The translations under genes were made by a program, and so were the position numbers. The notes below the pieces were generated by a model. It was not told the origin of the DNA, ran no database searches, and saw nothing but the letters and a program-made list of their open reading frames with translations. Positions 31,291 to 39,301 of a stretch of DNA of 64,000 nucleotides are shown here, piece by piece (positions within the stretch are counted from its first letter, which is position 1; every line of letters starts with the position of its first letter). The DNA comes from Oerskovia sp042887685 (GTDB lineage: Bacteria > Actinomycetota > Actinomycetes > Actinomycetales > Cellulomonadaceae). Where the stretch lies: positions 13,316 to 77,315 of the forward strand of contig NZ_JBHVOS010000024.1 in the NCBI RefSeq assembly GCF_042887685.1, read 5' to 3'.

Positions 31291-33521
31291 CGCCGGACTG
31301 GCTCGCGGTCTTCGCGGGGTACGACGACGCCGCGCTCGTCGCGCTCGCCAACGCCGGTCTGCTGCGGCGTGCCCGCAAGGACCTCGCGGCAGGCGGCGTG
31401 TCGCTCACGTCGGGGTCCGCGACCGAGGTCGTGGTCGGGTGCGGGAGCGCGGTGGTGCGGCTCGGGCCCAAGGGCCCGGTGGCGGCGTCGTGCTCGTGCC
31501 CGACGGCGGGCGTCTGCCAGCACGTGGTCGCGGCGTGCCTGTGGGCCCGCGAGCAGGTGACGGACGGGACGTCGGGGGAGTCGGGGTCGACCGCTGCGGT
31601 CGTTGCCCGGCCGCACTCCACGACCGCGGGCCGCGGTGCCGAGGACGCAGGCCCGCGCGACCCCGCCGGCCCGCACGACCCCGCTGGCCCGCACGGGCCC
31701 GCCGAGCCGGCGCCGACCGGCGTCGACGCCGGTGGCGCCGTGGGCCCGGGCGCCACCGAACGCGCGACCGGCCCGACCGCCCCCGACGCCCTGGCCGATC
31801 TCCTCGCGCTCGACCCCGCCGGCGTGTGCCGGGCCGCGGGCAGGCCCGCGCTGCGCCGGGTCGTCGAACGGCTCCCGGCGACGTTGCTCGCCGGGCTCGC
31901 GCACGACGGTCCGCGGGTGCCCGCCGCGTGCGAGGTCGCAGCGAACGGTGCGCGGCTCACGATCTCGTGGACGGACGGTACCGGGACGCCGACCGAGGTC
32001 GTCTTCGTGGCTCCCGCGGGGTTCGCGGGCATGGTCGTCGCCGGTGCGCGCTCGGCCGGTGACCAGGCCGCGGCACGGCTCGAGGCCGTCGTCCGGGTCT
32101 TCGCCCGCGAGGGAAAGCCGTGGCCGTGGCCACGTGAGATCGAGGCCGAACGCTCGGGCGAGCTGACCACGGCCCAGCGTGCGGGGCTCGAGGAGGCGAG
32201 CGCCGTCGTCGGGCACGTGGTCGACGCCGGGCTGTCCCACCTCGGTGCCGACGCCGCCGACACGCTGCGCGGGGCCGCGGCCCGCGCACGGCTCGTCGGC
32301 CTGCTGCTGCTCCACCGCCTCCTCCTCGTCGCGGCGGGGCTCGTCGACGGCGTCGCCTCGCGCGACGACGACGTGAGCGAGGCGGACGCGCTCGGCGCCC
32401 TCGCCGAGGCGTGGGCGCTCGCGGCGGCGCTGAGGGACGCGCCCGTCGGGGCACTTCCCGACCTCCTGGGGTCGCCCGCGCGCCGTACCGCCGACGCGGA
32501 ACCCGGCGACGACCTCCCCGGCCGCCTCGTCCCGCTCGGCGTGCGGTGGTGGCGGGCACCCAGCGGCGCTCGCGGCCTGACGGTCACGGCCTGGGACACG
32601 CGGCACCTGACGTTGCGGACCGCGACGGTCGCGCGCCCCTCGGGCGCTGACCCGACCTTTCGCCGGGACGTCGACCTGCCGCTGCTCTGGAAGGCGTCGG
32701 TCGCCGCAGCGTGCGCGGGTCCGTTCGAGCTCGCCGAGGCCGAGACGCGACCCGACGGGTCGATCAGCACGACCTCGCGCACGAGCCTCGTGCCAGGCGG
32801 TGGCTTCGACGTCGGCGAGCTGCGGGAGATCGCGCAGCACCTGGACGGCGCGACGACCGGGGTCGTCGGGTTCGGCCGGGCCCGGCGCCGCGTCCGGCTC
32901 GTCATGGTGCGAGAGACCGAGGCGGTCGGGGTCGACGAGGTCCGTCGCGACGTCACCTGGCCCGTCACGGCCGCCGACGGCGTCACGCACGTCCTGCGGG
33001 TCGGCGTCGAGCAGGAGCGCAGCGTCGAGGCGCTCCTTTCGGTCGTGGCGTCGCGCAAGCAGGTGGTCGCGGTCCTCGTCGAGCGCGACGCCTCGACGGG
33101 GGCCGACGAGCCCGTCGGCGTGTTCCTGCGGACCGGCCAGGGGAGCGTCGAGCTCTTCTCCCCGTCGATGTCCCCGGCGTTCCGGGCGGTGAGCTGGTCG
33201 GCGTTGCGCCGGCTGAGGGCGCGGATCGCGGCCCTGCACCGGGGCTCGACCGTCCACGTGGCCGAACCGGTCGCCCGTGGCCCGGTGGCCCGTGTGTGCG
33301 AACCGGCGCTCGAGGTCGTGGACTCGCTCGGGGCGACCGGACGCCGACGACTCACGGCGCACCAGCGGAGCGTGCTCGAGGACCGTGCGCGGCTCGCCCA
33401 CGACCTCGGGATGGTGACCGTCGGCCGCACGATCGAGGCCCTCGCCGCCGACCTGGCGACCTCGACGCTCCTGCGGGCGCGCTTCGTGCTCGGACGGGCC
33501 GAGGCGATCGCGGACGGGTGA
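31287..33521 (+). CDS. SWIM zinc-finger protein (YehQ-like)
   Basis: A 744-residue protein with a SWIM zinc finger near its N-terminus: C69-x-C71...C77-x-H79, the CxCx5CxH form, which binds nucleic acid or protein. A disordered Ala/Gly/Pro/Asp linker (about 95-170) with short DPAGPH repeats follows, then a large mostly alpha/beta region with no recognised domain (PLGVRWWRAPSGARGLTVTA; VMVRETEAVGV). It is the last gene of the five, and its ATG overlaps the VWA stop. The finger could target the ATPase/VWA complex to nucleic acid. A weak hairpin (33540-33566) follows. Confidence 0.83.
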   Translation: MTPDWLAVFAGYDDAALVALANAGLLRRARKDLAAGGVSLTSGSATEVVVGCGSAVVRLGPKGPVAASCSCPTAGVCQHVVAACLWAREQVTDGTSGESGSTAAVVARPHSTTAGRGAEDAGPRDPAGPHDPAGPHGPAEPAPTGVDAGGAVGPGATERATGPTAPDALADLLALDPAGVCRAAGRPALRRVVERLPATLLAGLAHDGPRVPAACEVAANGARLTISWTDGTGTPTEVVFVAPAGFAGMVVAGARSAGDQAAARLEAVVRVFAREGKPWPWPREIEAERSGELTTAQRAGLEEASAVVGHVVDAGLSHLGADAADTLRGAAARARLVGLLLLHRLLLVAAGLVDGVASRDDDVSEADALGALAEAWALAAALRDAPVGALPDLLGSPARRTADAEPGDDLPGRLVPLGVRWWRAPSGARGLTVTAWDTRHLTLRTATVARPSGADPTFRRDVDLPLLWKASVAAACAGPFELAEAETRPDGSISTTSRTSLVPGGGFDVGELREIAQHLDGATTGVVGFGRARRRVRLVMVRETEAVGVDEVRRDVTWPVTAADGVTHVLRVGVEQERSVEALLSVVASRKQVVAVLVERDASTGADEPVGVFLRTGQGSVELFSPSMSPAFRAVSWSALRRLRARIAALHRGSTVHVAEPVARGPVARVCEPALEVVDSLGATGRRRLTAHQRSVLEDRARLAHDLGMVTVGRTIEALAADLATSTLLRARFVLGRAEAIADG

Positions 33522-33539
33522 CGGGGGCCGGGCGTCGCA

Positions 33540-33566
33540 GAGGTGAGCGCGGTGAATCCGCACCTC
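33540..33566 (+). terminator. possible weak terminator of the five-gene operon
   Basis: GAGGT...GCGG, loop TGAAT, CCGC-ACCTC, an interrupted 9-bp stem 19 bases after the SWIM gene. No T-tract. The following 33567-33806 is AT-richer than its surroundings and should hold the carbonic anhydrase promoter (a TAGTGT-like -10 near 33703-33708); no gene is seen there. Confidence 0.35.
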
Positions 33567-33806
33567 GCAGAGTTCTGGTCATTTTCGTCACGGAGTTTTC
33601 GGTGATGTGAAGTGCATTCTTCGTTGCCCGAGGCGATGTGAAGATGGTGTGGCCGAAGTGTCGATGTTCTGTTTGTGCCACATTTGCTGAGGAATGGTGC
33701 GCATAGTGTCCTGCGGGCCGGACGGGGGAAGACGTATCCGGCCCGGGGATTCGACACCGTCGATTCTTCGGCCATGAGTGACCGATACCTGTGATCGGAG
33801 TTCCGT

Positions 33807-34673
33807 ATGACGAAGCACGCAGCTTTCTACGTTCCCTTGACCGCCGCAGCGCTCGCCCTGACCGGCGGCGTCTCCGCGTGGGCGGCGCCCGCGAGCGCAC
33901 CCACGAGCGCCGTCGCCCCGGCGAACGTCTCGGCGGGCGTCCCGGTGGGCGCACTCCGGCTCTCGATGCCCGGCGGAGGGTGGTCCTACGACGGGGCGAC
34001 CGGCCCCGAGCACTGGGGCGAGGTCGCCCCGACCTGTGCGTCGACCCCGACGAGCAAGCAGTCGCCCGTCGACCTCCCGCTGCACTCCCTCACGGAGAGC
34101 CGCAAGGTCAAGGCGCCCGTGCTCGACTACGAGCGTGCGGAGTTCTCGGTCCGCGACACCGGGGAGACGATCCAGGGCGACCTGACCACGGTCGGCCCGA
34201 ACGCCGTCACGCTCGACGGCACCCGCTACGAGCTCCAGCAGTTCCACCTGCACACCCCGAGCGAGCACACGATCGACGGGGAGCCGGCCGCGATGGAGCT
34301 TCACCTGGTGCACCGCAGCGCCGGGGGCAGGCTCGCGGTGCTCGGGGTGCTGCTCGAGCTCGGCCGGGAGAACGCGGCGCTCGACGGCTTCTTCGACGCC
34401 ATCCCGGCGGCTGCCGCGGCCACGTCGTCGGTCGCGCCTCGGCCGGTCCAGGTCAACCCGGCTCACCTGGTGCCCGCGTGGTCCGACCTGGTCCGCTACG
34501 ACGGGTCGCTGACGACACCGCCGTGCAGCGAGGGCGTGCTCTGGAGCGTCTACGAGCGACCTCGGATGATCTCGAAGGCGCAGCTCGGCGCCTTCACCGC
34601 GGTGCACCCGGAGAACAGCCGGCCGGTGCAGCCGCTCAACGGCAGGAGCCTGTTCGAGGTCGACGTGCACTGA
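33807..34673 (+). CDS. secreted alpha-type carbonic anhydrase
   Basis: A 288-residue enzyme interconverting CO2 and bicarbonate. A Sec signal peptide is clear (KH, hydrophobic LTAAALALTGGVSA, cleavage likely after AWA at 26). The zinc ligands H147 and H149 (QFHLHTPSEH) and H166 (MELHLVH) are present, as are KQSPVDL and the late SLTTPPCSEGVLW; C77 and the cysteine in PPCSEG can form the usual disulfide. GGAG precedes the ATG. A rho-independent terminator with T-tract follows, so it is transcribed alone. An extracellular alpha-CA is less common in actinobacteria than beta types. Confidence 0.93.
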   Translation: MTKHAAFYVPLTAAALALTGGVSAWAAPASAPTSAVAPANVSAGVPVGALRLSMPGGGWSYDGATGPEHWGEVAPTCASTPTSKQSPVDLPLHSLTESRKVKAPVLDYERAEFSVRDTGETIQGDLTTVGPNAVTLDGTRYELQQFHLHTPSEHTIDGEPAAMELHLVHRSAGGRLAVLGVLLELGRENAALDGFFDAIPAAAAATSSVAPRPVQVNPAHLVPAWSDLVRYDGSLTTPPCSEGVLWSVYERPRMISKAQLGAFTAVHPENSRPVQPLNGRSLFEVDVH

Positions 34674-34691
34674 CGTCGTCCTGCCGGAAAG

Positions 34692-34737
34692 GCGTCCGGC
34701 CTTCGACCTGTGGTCGGCGGCCGGGCGCTTTTCTTTT
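34692..34737 (+). terminator. rho-independent terminator with T-tract
   Basis: GCGTCCGGCC / GGCCGGGCGC stem (one mismatch) with a 17-nt loop and TTTTCTTTT directly after. It is the only textbook T-tract terminator in this GC-rich window and ends the carbonic anhydrase transcript. Confidence 0.85.
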
Positions 34738-34888
34738 GCACCTGGCGGGGACGTGAAATGAGAATAGTCTCATTATTCGGCTCGAATACCGGTTCCATCG
34801 TTCAGGAAGTGTTGACAATGCCGGTGGTGACGGCGGCACGCATCGGTGGACCTGGCGGTCGTGGTGGGCGGGACGGTCGAAACCCGCG

Positions 34889-36676
34889 ATGTCAGACCCT
34901 CACGGCAGACTCCTGGGCGTGTACTCGGTCCCGCTCCGCACGTCGCCCGCCGACCCGGGCGTCGTCGACGTCGAGGACCTCGACCCGCAGGGTGGACGTC
35001 TGGCCCCCGCCCCGCGCCGCACGACGTGGCCGGGCGCGGCCCTCGACCAGGCCGTCCCGCCGGCCGCGGGCTCCACCCCTGGAGCGCCCCGGGCCGCGAC
35101 GCCCACGACCCGCTGGGTGTGGGACGACACCAACCTCTGGTACCCGGCCGCCCTCGCGGCGGGCCTGCGCGTCGAGCGTGCGCACGACCTGCGCCTGACC
35201 CGGGCGATCCTGCGGCGGTCGGTCCTCACGACGGGCACGCCCCTGGCGCAGGCACCGCGCGACGTCTGGGACGACATGCACCCGGTCCCCACGGCCCCCG
35301 TCCCGGGGACGGAACGCCCGGACGCGCTCTTCGACCTCGGCGACCGGCGGGCCGTCACCCCACCCGACCCCGTCGGCGAGCTGCGCCGACAGCTCGAGGC
35401 GGTCGCGACGTCGTCGGGCCCGGGGCGGCTGCGCCTGCTGATCGCCGCCGAGTCCGCCGGGGCGCTCGTCGCCGCCGAGATGAGCCACGCCGGACTGCCC
35501 TGGCGCGAGGACCTGCACGACACGATGCTCACCGGCATCCTGGGGCCGCGGCCGCCGCTCGGGGTGCGGCCCGCGCGGCTCGAGGCCCTCGCCGAGCGCG
35601 TGCGCACGGCGCTCGACGCTCCCGCCCTGAACCCCGACTCGGCCCCCGAGCTCCTCAAGGCCCTCGAGTACGCAGGCGTCGGCGTGAAGTCCACCCGCAA
35701 GTGGGACCTCGAACGCGTCGACCACCCGGTCGTCGCTCCCCTGCTCGAGTACAAGAAGCTCAGCCGCCTCCTGACCGCCAACGGGTGGAACTGGCTCGAC
35801 ACCTGGGTGCGGGACGGACGCTTCCGGCCCGAGTACGTCGTCGGGGGTGTCGTCACCGGGCGCTGGGCCGCGAACGGCGGCGGAGCGCTCCAGCTCCCGC
35901 ACCAGGTCCGCTCGGCCGTGGTCGCGGACCCCGGGTGGAAGCTCGTCGTCGCCGATGCCGCGCAGCTCGAACCTCGGGTGCTCGCGGGGCTCTCGGGCGA
36001 CCTCGTCATGGCCGAGGCGGGGCGCGGCGGCGACATGTACCAGGGCATCGTCGACACCGGCGCCGTCGAGACGCGGGCCCAGGCCAAGATCGGCATGCTC
36101 GGCGCCATGTACGGCGGGACGACGGGCGAGAGCGGGCGCATGCTCCCGCGGCTCGCGAAGGCGTTCCCGCGCGCGCTCGACCTCGTCGAGCAGGCCGCGC
36201 GGGCGGGGGAGCGCGGCGAGATCGTCACCACGCGGCTGGGTCGCAGCTCGCCCCCGCCCGGGTCGGGCTGGGACGAGACCCAGGGCAGCGCGTACGACGA
36301 GTCGGCGTCGAGCGACGCCCAGTCCCGCGCCCGCAGCCAGACCCGCGCCTGGGGCCGGTTCACCCGGAACTTCGTGGTGCAGGGGACCGCCGCCGAGTGG
36401 GCGCTGTGCTGGATGGCGTCGCTGCGCGCACGCCTCGCCGCGATGCCCCGGGCGGCGACACCCGGTCGGGCCCCCGCTCCCTTCACCGACCAGCCGCACA
36501 TGGTCTTCTTCCTGCACGACGAGATCATCGTGCACGCCCCCGAAGAGCTCGCCGAGCAGGTAGCGGACGAGATCCGGGCCGCGGGCACCGAGGCCGGGAA
36601 GCTGCTCTTCGGCGACTTCCCGGTCGACTTCCCGCTCACGGTCGCGATCGTCGACGACTACTCGCAGGCGAAGTAG
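34889..36676 (+). CDS. family A DNA polymerase (bifunctional exonuclease/polymerase type)
   Basis: A 595-residue protein related to the C-terminal half of DNA polymerase I. Motif A is VVADAAQLEPRVLA, motif B is RAQAKIGMLGAMYGG and motif C is FFLHDEIIVHA, so the polymerase active site looks complete. The N-terminal 200 residues would be the 3'-5' exonuclease-like part but show poor motifs. It is distinct from the full PolA and is probably used in repair. ATG 34889 lacks a ribosome site. A GTG frame just upstream (34846) encodes DLAVVVGGTVETRDV, typical of the family's N-terminus, but is off by one base; a frameshift is possible. Confidence 0.85.
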   Translation: MSDPHGRLLGVYSVPLRTSPADPGVVDVEDLDPQGGRLAPAPRRTTWPGAALDQAVPPAAGSTPGAPRAATPTTRWVWDDTNLWYPAALAAGLRVERAHDLRLTRAILRRSVLTTGTPLAQAPRDVWDDMHPVPTAPVPGTERPDALFDLGDRRAVTPPDPVGELRRQLEAVATSSGPGRLRLLIAAESAGALVAAEMSHAGLPWREDLHDTMLTGILGPRPPLGVRPARLEALAERVRTALDAPALNPDSAPELLKALEYAGVGVKSTRKWDLERVDHPVVAPLLEYKKLSRLLTANGWNWLDTWVRDGRFRPEYVVGGVVTGRWAANGGGALQLPHQVRSAVVADPGWKLVVADAAQLEPRVLAGLSGDLVMAEAGRGGDMYQGIVDTGAVETRAQAKIGMLGAMYGGTTGESGRMLPRLAKAFPRALDLVEQAARAGERGEIVTTRLGRSSPPPGSGWDETQGSAYDESASSDAQSRARSQTRAWGRFTRNFVVQGTAAEWALCWMASLRARLAAMPRAATPGRAPAPFTDQPHMVFFLHDEIIVHAPEELAEQVADEIRAAGTEAGKLLFGDFPVDFPLTVAIVDDYSQAK

Positions 36677-36715
36677 GGCGGTCCGGTCCCGCCTCGCGAC
36701 GGATAGCCTGGTCCC

Positions 36716-37618
36716 GTGACCGCACACCCCACGCTCGCCGACGTCGTCCGGACCCTCGAGGCGCTCTACCCGCCGTCGACCGCGGAGGGGTGGGACGCCG
36801 TCGGGCTCGTCACCGGGGACCCGGCGCAGCCCGTGCGCAAGATCCTCTTCGCGGTCGACCCCGTCGCGACCGTCGCCGACGAGGCGATCGAGTGGGGCGC
36901 CGACCTGATCGTGACCCACCACCCGCTCTTCCTGCGGCCCGTGCACTCGATCGCCGCCACGACCTTCAAGGGCTCGCTCGTGCACCGCCTCGTGCGGGCC
37001 GGGATCGGGCTGTACGTCGCGCACACCAACGCCGACGCCGCCCCGCGCGGGGTCGCCGACGCGCTCGCGGACGCGATCGGCCTCGTCGACCGGTCGCCGC
37101 TCGTCCCGTCCGGGACTTCCGGGGTCGCCGGCGACTCTCGGCCCGACGGCGGCGCGCACCTTGCAGAGACCGGCATCGGCCGAGTCGGCCGCCTCGACGA
37201 GCCGACGACGTTGCGCGCCTTCGCCGAGCGCGTCGCCGCCGCGCTGCCCGCGACCGAGCAGGGAGTGCGCGTCGCGGGCGACCTGGACGCGACCGTGAGC
37301 ACCGTGGCCGTCGTCGGCGGCTCGGGCGACTCGCTGTTCGACGCGGTCCGCAGCGCAGGAGCCGACGTGTACGTCACCGCCGACCTGCGCCACCACCCCG
37401 CGTCCGAGCTGCGCGAGCGCGCCGAGTTCGAGGGCGGGGCGGCGGGCGGCCCGTTCCTCGTGGACGTCGCACACTTCGCGAGCGAGTGGCCCTGGCTGCA
37501 CTACGCGGCCGCCGACCTGACCGGACGGCTCGCAGATACGGGTACGGTGGATACCCGCGTGAGCGTCCGCCGGACCGACCCCTGGACCGCCCGGATCGGC
37601 TCCGCGCCCCGCGCCTGA
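36716..37618 (+). CDS. Nif3-like dinuclear metal-centre protein
   Basis: A 300-residue protein of the Nif3/YbgI/YqfO family, which forms toroidal hexamers with two metal ions per subunit. Metal-site motifs: LIVTHHPLFLRP (about 61-72) and YVAHTNADAAP (about 99-109), plus VDVAHFASEWP near the C-terminus. A GTP cyclohydrolase-like activity was proposed for some members, but the role is unsettled. The GTG at 36716 is preceded by TAGCCT 6 bases upstream, so translation is probably leaderless. The zinc-ribbon gene follows after 38 bases, as for Rv2230c-Rv2229c in M. tuberculosis. Confidence 0.9.
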   Translation: MTAHPTLADVVRTLEALYPPSTAEGWDAVGLVTGDPAQPVRKILFAVDPVATVADEAIEWGADLIVTHHPLFLRPVHSIAATTFKGSLVHRLVRAGIGLYVAHTNADAAPRGVADALADAIGLVDRSPLVPSGTSGVAGDSRPDGGAHLAETGIGRVGRLDEPTTLRAFAERVAAALPATEQGVRVAGDLDATVSTVAVVGGSGDSLFDAVRSAGADVYVTADLRHHPASELRERAEFEGGAAGGPFLVDVAHFASEWPWLHYAAADLTGRLADTGTVDTRVSVRRTDPWTARIGSAPRA

Positions 37619-37656
37619 CACGGCGCCCCACAACTGCATCGAAAGGAACGCACCCT

Positions 37657-38391
37657 GTGAGCACTGCACCCCCCGAGGACCAGCGACGACTGCTGGAGGT
37701 CCAGGCACTCGACACCCGCCTGCAGCAGCTCACGCACAAGCGCGCCTCCCTGCCCTCGATCGCCCGCATCGCGGAGCTCGACGCGCAGATCTCCGACCTC
37801 AGCACCTCGCTCGTCGCCTCGCGCACCGCCGTGAGCGACCTCAAGCGAGAGCTCACCAAGGCCGAGGGCGACGTCGAGCAGGTCCGCAACCGCGCCGCCC
37901 GCGACCAGAGCCGTCTCGACGCCGGCCAGGTCGGCGCCAAGGATGCCCAGGCGCTCGTCGGCGAGCTCGAGTCGCTGGCCCGCCGCCAGGAGGTCCTCGA
38001 GGAGATCGAGCTCGGCGTCATGGAGCGCCTCGAAGCCCACGAGGAGGCCCTCGCCAAGCTCGACGCCGCCAATGACGAGCTCGTCGCCGCCAGGCGCGAC
38101 GTCGAGGCCGAGCGCGACGCCCAGCTCGCCGAGGTCGACGCCGAGGTCGCGACCGTGACCGCCGCACGCGCCAAGGCCGTCGACGGGATCGACTCCGGCC
38201 TCGTGACGCTCTACGACCGGCTGCGCAACCAGCTCGGAGGCCTCGGCGCGGCTGTGCTCAACGGCCGCCGCTGCGAAGGCTGCCGCCTCGAGCTCAACCC
38301 CTCCGACGTCGCCGCGATCAAGGCCAAGGGCCCCGAGCAGGTCGCGCGCTGCGAGGAGTGCTCGCGCATCCTGGTGCGCCTCGACGCCTGA
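37657..38391 (+). CDS. C4-type zinc-ribbon coiled-coil protein
   Basis: A 244-residue protein: a long coiled coil (about residues 8-185, heptad-like Leu/Ala/Glu) and a C-terminal zinc ribbon with two CxxC pairs (CEGC, CEEC). Homologues such as Rv2229c and HP0958 are linked to RNA or flagellar functions in other species; no clear role in actinobacteria. GTG start at 37657 with AAAGGA upstream. It lies between the Nif3 and RNase H/phosphatase genes as in mycobacteria, though about 2.9 kb of repeats and two other genes now separate it from the latter. Confidence 0.9.
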   Translation: MSTAPPEDQRRLLEVQALDTRLQQLTHKRASLPSIARIAELDAQISDLSTSLVASRTAVSDLKRELTKAEGDVEQVRNRAARDQSRLDAGQVGAKDAQALVGELESLARRQEVLEEIELGVMERLEAHEEALAKLDAANDELVAARRDVEAERDAQLAEVDAEVATVTAARAKAVDGIDSGLVTLYDRLRNQLGGLGAAVLNGRRCEGCRLELNPSDVAAIKAKGPEQVARCEECSRILVRLDA

Positions 38392-38410
38392 CGTCGAGCT
38401 CCCGTGGCCC

Positions 38411-38446
38411 GAGGCCCCGCCCCTGAGTTCTCGGGGGCGGGGCCTC
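38411..38446 (+). terminator. terminator after the zinc-ribbon gene
   Basis: GAGGCCCCGCCCC / GGGGCGGGGCCTC, a perfect 13-bp stem with a 10-nt loop, 20 bases after the stop codon. It ends the Nif3/zinc-ribbon transcript. Confidence 0.8.
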
Positions 38447-38469
38447 GGTGCTCTTCCTGGAGCGTTTTC

Positions 38470-38532
38470 GGCGCCGAGAACGGGGTTGAGGTCGTTGCGG
38501 GGCGGTTGACGGCCTGGAGGTCGTGCTCGAAG
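38470..38532. repeat. palindromic repeat family 2, copy F (degenerate)
   Basis: Left arm GGCGCCGAGAACGGGGTTGA plus GGTCG (38470-38494) matches copy G at 42633 and the complement of copy E at 6994. The right arm has decayed. It opens a 0.9-kb gene-free stretch (38447-39301) that also contains family 1 copies C and D and a 21-nt tandem repeat. Confidence 0.6.
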
Positions 38533-38749
38533 CGGCGGAAGGTCGTGGTCGGGGGGCTGGCGTCGGCGGCGTCGGCGTGCCCGGTGCTCCCGGGGCCATT
38601 GGCCCTCCGGCTCCGGGGGTCGAGCGGACGGTGGCGTCGGGCGTTGAGCGGGCTGTGGCGGGTGGTGCCGGCTGCTGGTCGGGCGGTGCCCGCTGCTGGT
38701 TGAGGCGCCGGGTGCTGGCGTGGGGGCGTTGCGAGATGCCGGTTGGCGT

Positions 38750-38807
38750 CGAGTGTGCAGTTTGGGCGGTCGGGGTGGGGGTGTGGACGACCCGAACTGC
38801 ACACTCG
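38750..38807. repeat. palindromic repeat family 1, copy C
   Basis: Arms CGAGTGTGCAGTTTGGG and CCCGAACTGCACACTCG with a 24-nt spacer. Copy D lies 168 bases downstream in the same orientation; their spacers are nearly the same, so C and D probably arose by local duplication. Confidence 0.85.
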
Positions 38808-38917
38808 GTGAACGGATCGTTCTGATGGTTGTGTCCGGTCGCGGGTTCGCGGGGGACTTGGCGCCGAGGTCGGCGTTCCTCGGGCTCCGGCTGCTGGGTG
38901 GCAGCGGGTCGAGGCGT

Positions 38918-38975
38918 CGAGCGTGCAGTTCGGGTGGTCGGGGTGGGGGTATGGGCGACCCGAACTGCACACTCG
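38918..38975. repeat. palindromic repeat family 1, copy D
   Basis: Arms CGAGCGTGCAGTTCGGG and CCCGAACTGCACACTCG with a 24-nt spacer containing TCGGGGTGGGGGT as in copy C. One change in the left arm breaks one pair. Confidence 0.85.
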
Positions 38976-39033
38976 GTGGTCGTAGTCGGGGTCTCGGTGC
39001 CGAGCATGCGGCTGGCGTCGGATTTCGGGCTGA

Positions 39034-39096
39034 TCGGGGGCGCTGGCCGCATGGTCGGGGGCGCTGGCCGCATGGTCGGGGACGGCAGTCGCATGT
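39034..39096 (+). repeat. 21-nt tandem repeat
   Basis: TCGGGGGCGCTGGCCGCATGG occurs twice head to tail (39034-39054, 39055-39075), with a third degraded unit to about 39096. No coding role is apparent. Confidence 0.75.
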
Positions 39097-39301
39097 TCGG
39101 TTCGGCTCGGTCGGGTCCGACCTGGCCCGACCTGCCCGGCCTGGCCCGGCTGCTGGCTGATGCGGTCGTGGTTGTCGGGTGGGTGGGGTGGTTGTCCACA
39201 GCCTGGGACGTGGGGTTCCGGTGGGGTGGTTTGACCCGTTAGGTTCCTTGGAGGTGGGGGGCGGTGTGGCCTTTTGCCGGGTACCTACCGAGGGGGCAGG
39301 G

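Noticed and set aside
22168..33600. tRNA-Val as attachment site of an integrated island carrying the five-gene operon
   Set aside because: No integrase nearby, and no copy of the tRNA 3' end (GTTCGAGTCCCTCCGGGCCC) was found near 33.5 kb. The operon may still be acquired, but not shown by att sites.
34812..34840. Consensus -35 TTGACA upstream of the polymerase gene
   Set aside because: No acceptable -10 lies 16-19 bases downstream (GGCACG/GCACGC only).
38523..38825. Collagen-like Gly-x-Pro frame (GVPGAPGAIGPPAPG)
   Set aside because: Short, no start signal, and it runs into palindromic repeat copy C; the pattern follows from GGC/CCG-rich DNA.
38750..38975. CRISPR-like array (repeats C and D)
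   Set aside because: Only two units, 168 bases apart start to start, each internally palindromic with its own loop, near-identical spacers, and no cas genes.
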